A stretch of DNA of 5,325 bases, taken from BS750m-G62 sp046483505 (GTDB lineage Bacteria > Planctomycetota > Phycisphaerae > FEN-1346). The position numbers were made by a program, and so were the translations under genes. Each line of letters starts with the position of its first letter. Position 1 is the stretch's first letter. Below the pieces are notes generated by a model that was not told where the DNA came from, did no database searches, and saw only the letters and a list, made by a program, of their open reading frames with translations. Location: NCBI GenBank assembly GCA_046483505.1, contig JAWODB010000120.1, positions 1 through 5,325 of the forward strand. Reading direction: 5' to 3'. Positions 1 through 4,773 of the stretch are shown piece by piece.

Positions 1-3000
1 GAACCGGGCGTCGTCCCGGCTGAACTGGATGCGGCGGCCCTTGAGCGGCCGGCTGAGCAGCCACGCCAGGACCGGCCCCACCACCCACAGGCCGAGCAGC
101 GGCCAGGCCGCCGCCGGCACGGGGATTTGCAGGCCGAGCAGCAGCGCGCCCGTCGCCACGGCCAGGACGGGGCTGATCCACATCTCCCGCACGGTCGTCA
201 GCAGGCCGGTGCGGACCCGGACCTCGGCGGCGTGGGCGGTCGTCCACTCCAGCAGGTGCCGCTTGCTGATCATCACCCGCCATGCCACGCGGGCGATGGC
301 GTCGATGTGGAGGACGGCCTCGAACGGCAGGAACGCCAGGTGCAGCAGGGCCATGAGAAGTTGGCGTCCTGCGGCCAGCGCCTCCCGCCTGAGGTGGGCC
401 CCCCACAGGATCTTGGGCGGCTTGACGAAGGTGGCCCAGAGGGTCTTCAGGACGTCCGGCGCCAGGTAGATGGCGAGAATCCAGATGGTCCAGGCGGGCT
501 GGAGGTCGGGCAGCGCCAACCACCCGCCCACCAGCAGCACGAGCAGCGCGATCGGAACCAGGCTCCGCCGGAGGTTGTCGAACACCCACCACCGCGACAG
601 GCGGTCCAGCGGGTTGGGGGCCCGTCCGCCGTCGGGCGCCGGGACCCACGGCAGGAGCCAGGCGGCGATCTGCCAGTCGCCCCGGATCCACCGGTGCCGC
701 CGGTTCACGTCCGCCAGGTACCGCGACGGATGGTCCTCGATGAGTTCGACGTCGTTGAGGAATCCGCAGTGGGCGTGGCACCCCTCGATGAGGTCGTGGC
801 TGAGGATGCGGTTCTCGGGGAACCGGCCGCCCACGGCCTCGTCGAACGCCTCGATGTCGTAGATACCCTTGCCGATGAACTGCCCCCGGCCGAAGAGGTC
901 GTGGTAAACGTTCGAGACCTCGCGCGTGTACGGGTCGATGCCGACCTCGCCGGCGTAAAGCCGGGCGAAGAGCGACCGGCCGGCCCCCGTCAGGCGGATG
1001 CCGACGCGCGGCTGGAGGACGCCGTACCCGTCGTCGACGCAGCCGGTCTTCGAGTCCATGATGGGCCGATTCAGCGGGTGGGCCATGGAGCCGATCATGG
1101 CGGCGGCGGTGCCGGGGGGCAGGTCGGTATCGGTGTCGAGCGGAATGACGTACCGGCAGGTGCGGAGGACCTCGACGTCGCCGGCGACCGTGGAGAATGC
1201 CTCCGGCGCCTTGCCGCGCAGCACCCGGTTCAGTTCCGCCAGTTTGCCCCGCTTCCGTTCCCGGCCCATCCAGCAGCGTTCGGCCTCGCACCAGAGGCGG
1301 GGGCGGTGGAGCAGGTGGAAGATGGGCCGGCCGGCCTCGCTGTAGGTGGCGTTCAGGTTCCGCACGCCCATGACAAGGCGGCGGAGGAGGTCGTCGTCGT
1401 CCGGCATCTCCTGCTCCGGCGCGTCCGGGAAGTCCGTCAGCAGCAGGAGGTACAGGTTCCGCATGCGGTTGGCCAGGTACCGGAGTTCCAGCCCTTCGAC
1501 GAGCGAGTCGACCGCCTTCGCGTCCGTCAACAGCGTAGGGATGACGACGACCGTCGCATGCTCGGCCGGGATGCCCTGCTTGAAGTCGAGCCGGGGCAGC
1601 GTGCGGACGGGCACGATCATCGTGGCCACCCAGTTGATGAGCGAGATGACCGACTGCGACACGAACAGCAGCATCACCACCGCCGCCGGCGCCACCCACG
1701 CCCAGCCGTACACGAGCAGGCTCTCGGTCTGGAGCAGCAGGACGCCCGTGACGACGGCGGCGCCGACGGCCTGGCCCAGGACGTACAGCCACGGCAGGAC
1801 GGGCCGGATGCCCCGCGCCAACCGGTGCGCCACCGGCAGCCGGGCACCGAGGGTCCGTTCCAGTTGGTATCGGCCGTCGCGGACGAGGAAGTACCCGACG
1901 TGGTGCTCGCGCGGTTCGGCGTCGGGGTCGCGGCGGTGCCGCTCGGCCAGGCGGACGGCGGCGGCGGCGACCTCGTGCTCGTCCTGGTCGCACCAGCGGG
2001 CCAGTTGCTCGACCACGTGCCGGTATCGGTCGCGCGTGTTGAAGTCCATCTGGGCGTACACGCCGGCCGGGTCCCGCCGAAGGGCGGCCTCGGTCTCGCT
2101 CAGGTCCTCGACGAAGTCGTGCCAGTCCAGCGCCGAGAGCGTCCGCAGGCTCGTGATGCTGTTGGCGATGGAGACGCGGTCGGCGGCCTGGTCGTGGCTC
2201 TCGGCCCGGAGGGTTTCCTCGATGGTGTGGCCCTGCTCGGCCAGGTCCTGCTCGACCCAACTGATGACGAGGCCGAGGGCGGGGTGCTGGCCCTGCAGGC
2301 CCGTGCACATCTCGGCCACGAACGCCTGGCTCATCGTCGGCGACTCGCGGACGAAGTCCGCCAGTTCCGTGATGAGGCCCTTCGGGTTGGTCTGGGCGGC
2401 GTCGAGGAACCGGCTGACCCACACCAGGGCCCGGTCGCGGTCCCGCCGGCGCCGGGCCGTCCGGTACGACACCCGCCGCAGGTTCTCCAGCAGCGCCAGC
2501 CGCAGCATGATCGGCACGGCCCACAACTCGCCGAGCGTCAGCGGGCTGTGGGCCTGGAACCCGCGGACGAAGCGGGTCAGGTTCTCCATGTCGATCCGCC
2601 CGTCGGTGTGCGAGACCAGTTCCAGCGCCAACTCGTAGACCCGGGGGAATCCTTGGAGGGCGCCGGTGGCGAGTCGCGGCAACTGCTTGGAGTAGCCCGG
2701 CGGCAGGTGGTCGCGGGCAATGTCGATCTGCTCTTCGATCAGGTAGAAGTTGTCGAGCAGCCAGTTGGCCCCGGGGGCGGTCTGGAGGCCCCCCCGCGCC
2801 GCCTCCGCCACCACGTTGTACGACTCGCGGATGATCCGCTCGTTCTCGCTCAGCCGATGCAGCAGGACCTCCGACCCGGGGCGCGGGTCGACCTGCTGGT
2901 CTTCGGCGAGCATGCGGCCGTGCTGCTCCAACTGGCCGAGCGCGAAGAGTTCGGCGCGCAGGGGCGGCTCTTCGCTGGCGGGCCGGTCGGTCTTCTGGCC

Positions 3001-3057
3001 GAACAGCCGGCTCAGCGGTGTCCGCCGCAGCGTGGCGAGAAACCCGTCCTGGCTCAT
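1..3057 (-). CDS. ndvB: Cyclic beta-1,2-glucan synthase (NdvB/ChvB/Cgs type), N-terminal 1019 residues, gene runs off the left edge
   Basis: Membrane enzyme that builds cyclic beta-1,2-glucan from UDP-glucose on the cytoplasmic face of the inner membrane. The reading frame is open from ATG at 3057 to base 1. Residues 1-419 are a soluble N-terminal region with family hallmarks NWLLDNFYLIEEQ (from 98) and GELWAVPIMLRLALLENLRR (from 176). Two hydrophobic stretches follow (about 420-443 and 448-483), then LPRLDF and the GT84 core: DTDTD at 641-645 (metal/UDP-sugar aspartates), SHDLIEG at 753-759, and R786-x-x-RW followed by IRGDWQ to 796. Further membrane segments lie at about 833-849, 855-870, 897-915, 963-977 and 983-1003, with KRHLLEW at 932-938. 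Known family members are about 2,800 residues and end in a GH94-like phosphorylase region; that part is outside the window, so whether it is intact cannot be judged. All core catalytic motifs are present. The ATG is preferred because an AAGGG lies five bases upstream; an in-frame GTG at 3180 would add 41 unlikely Arg/Pro-rich residues. Confidence 0.95.
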   Translation of the reverse strand, partial: MSQDGFLATLRRTPLSRLFGQKTDRPASEEPPLRAELFALGQLEQHGRMLAEDQQVDPRPGSEVLLHRLSENERIIRESYNVVAEAARGGLQTAPGANWLLDNFYLIEEQIDIARDHLPPGYSKQLPRLATGALQGFPRVYELALELVSHTDGRIDMENLTRFVRGFQAHSPLTLGELWAVPIMLRLALLENLRRVSYRTARRRRDRDRALVWVSRFLDAAQTNPKGLITELADFVRESPTMSQAFVAEMCTGLQGQHPALGLVISWVEQDLAEQGHTIEETLRAESHDQAADRVSIANSITSLRTLSALDWHDFVEDLSETEAALRRDPAGVYAQMDFNTRDRYRHVVEQLARWCDQDEHEVAAAAVRLAERHRRDPDAEPREHHVGYFLVRDGRYQLERTLGARLPVAHRLARGIRPVLPWLYVLGQAVGAAVVTGVLLLQTESLLVYGWAWVAPAAVVMLLFVSQSVISLINWVATMIVPVRTLPRLDFKQGIPAEHATVVVIPTLLTDAKAVDSLVEGLELRYLANRMRNLYLLLLTDFPDAPEQEMPDDDDLLRRLVMGVRNLNATYSEAGRPIFHLLHRPRLWCEAERCWMGRERKRGKLAELNRVLRGKAPEAFSTVAGDVEVLRTCRYVIPLDTDTDLPPGTAAAMIGSMAHPLNRPIMDSKTGCVDDGYGVLQPRVGIRLTGAGRSLFARLYAGEVGIDPYTREVSNVYHDLFGRGQFIGKGIYDIEAFDEAVGGRFPENRILSHDLIEGCHAHCGFLNDVELIEDHPSRYLADVNRRHRWIRGDWQIAAWLLPWVPAPDGGRAPNPLDRLSRWWVFDNLRRSLVPIALLVLLVGGWLALPDLQPAWTIWILAIYLAPDVLKTLWATFVKPPKILWGAHLRREALAAGRQLLMALLHLAFLPFEAVLHIDAIARVAWRVMISKRHLLEWTTAHAAEVRVRTGLLTTVREMWISPVLAVATGALLLGLQIPVPAAAWPLLGLWVVGPVLAWLLSRPLKGRRIQFSRDDARF

Positions 3058-3062
3058 GCGGG

Positions 3063-3067
3063 CCCTT
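3063..3067 (-). promoter_or_regulatory. Ribosome binding site of ndvB
   Basis: On the minus strand AAGGG is followed by a 5-base spacer (CCCGC) and the ATG at 3057. It is a moderate Shine-Dalgarno match and supports this start over the in-frame GTG at 3180. Confidence 0.55.
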
Positions 3068-3195
3068 GACCTGCCGCGCGCTTGCCCCGCCCCGACGCCC
3101 GGCCGCGCCGCGCTCCCGCGCGGGCCGCGCGGAAGGCACCTGACTCTGTCATCGGCACGGGATCGGGGGGGCGCGCACACTCTTCCCCCACCATG

Positions 3196-3224
3196 TCTTT
3201 ACCTTCATGGGGCGGCGAGGTCAA
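3196..3224 (-). promoter_or_regulatory. Candidate sigma-70-type promoter for ndvB
   Basis: Reading the minus strand, TTGACC (3224-3219) is a five-of-six match to the -35 consensus. It is followed after exactly 17 bases by TAAAGA (3201-3196), a weak three-of-six -10. Transcription would start near 3189 and leave a leader of about 130 bases before ndvB. It sits in one of the few less GC-rich patches of the gap and lies between the hairpin array and ndvB, which would make ndvB independent of the LamG gene. The -10 is poor, so this is only a candidate. Confidence 0.35.
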
Positions 3225-3263
3225 GAAGCATCGTGAACGCGACGCCATGAATGGCGGCGTCGG

Positions 3264-3280
3264 GGCCGGCTTGCCCGGCC
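3264..3280. repeat. Hairpin 1 of the array (6-bp stem)
   Basis: GGCCGG, loop CTTGC, CCGGCC: a perfect 6-bp all-GC stem. The 12 bases GGCTTGCCCGGC (3268-3279) recur exactly at 4471-4482 in the other intergenic region, also inside a hairpin. Confidence 0.6.
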
Positions 3281-3287
3281 GGGACGA

Positions 3288-3332
3288 TGCGCCGGGTGCC
3301 ACGGCCGGCCTTGTCCGGCCGTGCGCCGGGTG
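3288..3332. repeat. Direct repeat TGCGCCGGGTG (two copies) flanking hairpin 2
   Basis: TGCGCCGGGTG occurs at 3288-3298 and again at 3322-3332. The second copy leads into hairpin 3 and the first into hairpin 2, so the array looks like repeated units of a short GC-rich leader followed by a palindrome. Confidence 0.6.
3300..3323. repeat. Hairpin 2 of the array (9-bp stem)
   Basis: CACGGCCGG, loop CCTTGT, CCGGCCGTG: a perfect 9-bp stem. It follows the first copy of the TGCGCCGGGTG direct repeat. Confidence 0.7.
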
Positions 3333-3362
3333 GCATGCTTTCGCGCCGTTGCGAAAGCATGC
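3333..3362. repeat. Hairpin 3 of the array (12-bp stem)
   Basis: GCATGCTTTCGC (3333-3344), loop GCCGTT, GCGAAAGCATGC (3351-3362): a perfect 12-bp stem. Its arms are near-copies of the arms of hairpin 4, so the two hairpins can also pair with each other in a longer structure. Confidence 0.8.
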
Positions 3363-3381
3363 GCTTCCGCTGCCGGGGACC

Positions 3382-3409
3382 CACGCTTTCGCAGAAGCGC
3401 GAAAGCGTG
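3382..3409. repeat. Hairpin 4 of the array (11-bp stem)
   Basis: CACGCTTTCGC (3382-3392), loop AGAAGC, GCGAAAGCGTG (3399-3409): a perfect 11-bp stem. It differs from hairpin 3 at one stem pair (C-G where hairpin 3 has T-A), so the pairing is kept while the bases change. Confidence 0.8.
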
Positions 3410-3436
3410 CCACCCCCGCACCCACGCATTCCTGCC

Positions 3437-3460
3437 GCGGTGGCCCGGGCGGGCCACCGC
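3437..3460. repeat. Hairpin 5 of the array (10-bp stem), nearest to the LamG gene end
   Basis: GCGGTGGCCC (3437-3446), loop GGGC, GGGCCACCGC (3451-3460): a perfect 10-bp, very GC-rich stem, about 43 bases past the LamG stop codon. It could slow or end transcription or protect the 3' end of the LamG message, but no U-tract follows on the minus strand, so it is not called a terminator. Confidence 0.7.
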
Positions 3461-3502
3461 GCGGGATATGGTTTGTGATCCGGCCGGGAAATCCGCCCGC
3501 CG

Positions 3503-4219
3503 CTACTTCAACTCCGCCACCTGTTCGGCCGAGAGGGCCTGGTCGAAGAACTTGACCTCGTCGATCACGCCGGTGGCGGCCACGTCGCCCGGCCGGGCGC
3601 CGATCCACAACGGAAACTGGCTCGTCGCCAGCGCCCCGGACAACTCGGCCGAGGCGTCCTTCTTGCCGTCCACGTAGAACGTCGCCGTCTTGCCGTCGCA
3701 CACGCAGACCACGTGGTGCCACTTGCCGTCGGCCACCGTGGCGGTGCCGTCGATGCGGAGCGGCCAGGCGTCGGGGTCCTTGAAGTTGAGGATGCCGGAC
3801 AGCGTGCCGCTCATCGTGACCCAGATGTCCAGGGTGCGGGCCTCAACGGGTTCGGGGAACTCCGGCCCGCCCCGCCACACGATGTACTGGAAGTCCGAGA
3901 CGTCTTTCAGTTTCGTCCAGCACGAGAAGGTGTACTGGTCGGAGTTCAGGTACGGGGCGCTCTCGATGAGGACGTAGCCGGCGCCGTTGAACGCCAGCGC
4001 CTTGCCGGCCTTGCCCTCCGTCCACGTCAGTCCGTCCTTGATGGTGCCGTGGTTGGAGCCGACGGCGTTCCCCACGGTCTCGCCGCTGCCCTCGTCCATG
4101 GGCCAGTAGCCCGCCAGGCCCATCGTCCGGGCCTGGCGCATGGCCGTGCTGCACCCGCCGGCGAGGAACAGGCCCGCCGCCATGAGACAGATGACGCCGA
4201 TGAGTTGCTTCCGATGCAT
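3503..4219 (-). CDS. LamG-domain (concanavalin A-like) lipoprotein
   Basis: A complete 238-residue protein ending in TAG. Residues 1-22 form a lipoprotein signal peptide: HRK at the N-terminus, a hydrophobic core at 6-20, then AGG before C23, the lipidated cysteine. The residue after it is Ser, which in Gram-negative sorting rules favours the outer membrane. Residues 35-237 form one LamG/Laminin_G_3 jelly-roll domain with typical signatures: GYWPMDEGSG (38-47), NHGTI (56-60), GKAGKALAFNG (69-79), GKWHHV (165-170), FYVDGK (181-186) and the closing GVIDEVKFFDQALSAEQV (217-234). Such domains usually bind sugars or proteins; no catalytic residues are recognisable, and the ligand is unknown. Cys 100, 172 and 174 could form a disulphide outside the cytoplasm. 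A strong ribosome binding site fixes the start. The gene is probably transcribed alone, since hairpins fill the gap before ndvB. Confidence 0.93.
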   Translation of the reverse strand: MHRKQLIGVICLMAAGLFLAGGCSTAMRQARTMGLAGYWPMDEGSGETVGNAVGSNHGTIKDGLTWTEGKAGKALAFNGAGYVLIESAPYLNSDQYTFSCWTKLKDVSDFQYIVWRGGPEFPEPVEARTLDIWVTMSGTLSGILNFKDPDAWPLRIDGTATVADGKWHHVVCVCDGKTATFYVDGKKDASAELSGALATSQFPLWIGARPGDVAATGVIDEVKFFDQALSAEQVAELK

Positions 4220-4225
4220 GGTCGA

Positions 4226-4233
4226 CCCTCCTT
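4226..4233 (-). promoter_or_regulatory. Strong ribosome binding site of the LamG lipoprotein gene
   Basis: AAGGAGGG on the minus strand contains the full AGGAGG Shine-Dalgarno core. It lies six bases (TCGACC) before the ATG at 4219. It is the best ribosome binding site in the window and fixes the start. Confidence 0.88.
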
Positions 4234-4391
4234 GAACTGGTCCGTGCGTTCGATGCGATATGCGTGCTTCTCCCGGCCGCCGCCGTCACGCCGTGCCGCG
4301 GCGCGGCGGCGCGCCCGGTGCAATAAGCATAGGGTGATTCAATCGCCCCGGTGGGTCAAGGGAAATGACGGAATGGGTGACTCGCGCGGTA

Positions 4392-4411
4392 GGCCGCGGC
4401 GCGCCGCGGCC
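4392..4411. repeat. Perfect 20-bp all-GC palindrome
   Basis: GGCCGCGGCGCGCCGCGGCC reads the same on both strands with no spacer. All 20 bases are G or C. It has no loop, so it is more like a symmetric protein-binding site or a chance GC palindrome than an RNA hairpin. Confidence 0.6.
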
Positions 4412-4465
4412 CGCGTGCCGACACGTGCGTCCGGTCAGTGGCGAGCGGGGCGGGCCACATTTAGC

Positions 4466-4483
4466 CGCCGGGCTTGCCCGGCG
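4466..4483. repeat. Hairpin with 7-bp stem, sharing 12 bases with hairpin 1 of the array
   Basis: CGCCGGG, loop CTTG, CCCGGCG. The segment GGCTTGCCCGGC (4471-4482) is identical to 3268-3279, which suggests one dispersed repeat family in both gaps, although low-complexity GC sequence makes chance matches easier. Confidence 0.5.
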
Positions 4484-4557
4484 CGTTTCATCAAACGGCA
4501 GAGCGGCTCCCGCGCCGCGGGCAGGTCAGACCGGCGGGGGCCGACTCGGCCCGCGGG

Positions 4558-4573
4558 CTTGCGTCGTCGCAAG
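4558..4573. repeat. Small hairpin (6-bp stem, TCGT loop)
   Basis: CTTGCG (4558-4563), loop TCGT, CGCAAG (4568-4573). A flanking CCCGC/GCGGG pairing could extend the stem with a GGG bulge. It stands 17 bases before the stronger hairpin at 4591-4618. Confidence 0.5.
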
Positions 4574-4590
4574 GCGGGGACGTAGAATCG

Positions 4591-4618
4591 GCGCGGCGGG
4601 TACGGAGACCCGCCGCGC
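4591..4618. repeat. Hairpin with perfect 11-bp stem in the divergent region
   Basis: GCGCGGCGGGT (4591-4601), loop ACGGAG, ACCCGCCGCGC (4608-4618). Only two T's follow on the plus strand and no T run on the minus strand, and no gene ends nearby, so a terminator role is unlikely. It lies 14 bases before the REP doublet and may belong to the same repeat-rich block. Confidence 0.65.
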
Positions 4619-4632
4619 TTGAGCGCCAAGGT

Positions 4633-4744
4633 TGTCATTCTGAGGAGGCCCGTCAGGGCCGACGAAGAATCTCGCCTTGGTGGTGGCCGTATCGTCGTTC
4701 GCACGGCGAGATTCTTCGGGCCGCAGGCGGCCCTCAGAATGACA
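4633..4744. repeat. REP-doublet / REPIN-like or MITE-like inverted repeat element (112 bp)
   Basis: The left arm (4633-4676) and the inverted right arm (4705-4744) share TGTCATTCTGAGG at the outer end and CGAAGAATCTCGCC at the inner end, without mismatch, around a 28-bp spacer (4677-4704). Between these blocks each arm has its own small hairpin of different sequence and length: GGCCC-GTCA-GGGCC (4647-4660) on the left and GCCGC-AG-GCGGC (4720-4731) on the right. The block resembles the widespread bacterial repeat CATTCTGAG...GAAGAATCT known to me from many genomes (recall, not searched). It holds no coding sequence and would need a transposase elsewhere, such as a RAYT-type one, to move. No clear target duplication is visible. 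It ends 29 bases before the dehydrogenase start, so it may form part of that gene's promoter or leader. Confidence 0.85.
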
Positions 4745-4762
4745 TTCTGTATGCACTTTCGT

Positions 4763-4766
4763 GGAG
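4763..4766 (+). promoter_or_regulatory. Ribosome binding site of the alcohol dehydrogenase gene
   Basis: GGAG is followed by seven bases and the ATG at 4774. The spacing favours this start over the second in-frame ATG at 4783. Confidence 0.6.
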
Positions 4767-4773
4767 CCACCCC

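Larger units (their letters stand above)
3058..3502. other. Intergenic region between ndvB and the LamG gene, hairpin-rich
   Basis: This 445-bp gap lies between two genes on the minus strand. The part next to ndvB (3058-3240) holds the ribosome binding site, a candidate promoter and very GC-rich leader sequence. The part next to the LamG gene (3264-3460) is a chain of five perfect hairpins, annotated separately. Open frames through the gap read the repeats as low-complexity Ala/Arg/Pro/Gly peptides and resemble no protein I recognise. No T-rich run follows any of the hairpins on the minus strand, so there is no classical intrinsic terminator for the LamG gene here. Confidence 0.7.
4220..4773. 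other. Divergent intergenic region between the LamG gene and the alcohol dehydrogenase gene
   Basis: 554 bp with no convincing gene. Both neighbours start from it, so it should hold two promoters, but neither is clear. For the LamG gene the only AT-richer patch is 4321-4348; on the minus strand it contains TATGCT (4331-4326) as a possible -10, but no -35 stands at the right distance (a TTGACC lies 22 bases upstream, too far). The rest holds a 20-bp palindrome (4392-4411), hairpins at 4466-4483, 4558-4573 and 4591-4618, and the REP doublet at 4633-4744. Reading frames here are short, Arg/Ala-rich and without recognisable domains. Confidence 0.7.

Noticed and set aside
127..3069. A 980-codon open frame on the plus strand opposite ndvB
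   Set aside because: It is exactly codon-on-codon with ndvB on the other strand. Stops in that frame would need TTA, CTA or TCA codons in ndvB, which a GC-rich gene rarely uses. Its translation is low-complexity and has no domain, while the minus strand gives an unmistakable NdvB.
3264..3460. CRISPR array
   Set aside because: The repeats are palindromes of differing sequence and size without regular spacers, and no cas gene is present.
3437..3460. Intrinsic terminator of the LamG gene
   Set aside because: The stem is strong, but no U-tract follows on the minus strand.
3082..3555. 157-codon plus-strand open frame over the hairpin array
   Set aside because: The peptide is translated hairpin sequence rich in Pro, Arg and Ala and overlaps the LamG end on the other strand.
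3054..3722. 222-codon minus-strand open frame across the LamG 3' end and the hairpin array
   Set aside because: It overlaps the LamG gene in another frame and then translates palindromic repeats; no domain is visible. Only its last 46 codons are kept, as a weak finding.
4321..4348. LamG gene promoter in the AT-richer patch
   Set aside because: TATGCT is an acceptable -10, but no -35 stands 16-18 bases upstream. It is mentioned in the intergenic entry but not called as a promoter.
3713..4585. 290-codon plus-strand open frame opposite the LamG gene
   Set aside because: It is an antisense shadow of the lipoprotein gene extended into GC-rich intergenic DNA. The minus strand has a signal peptide, LamG motifs and a strong ribosome binding site.
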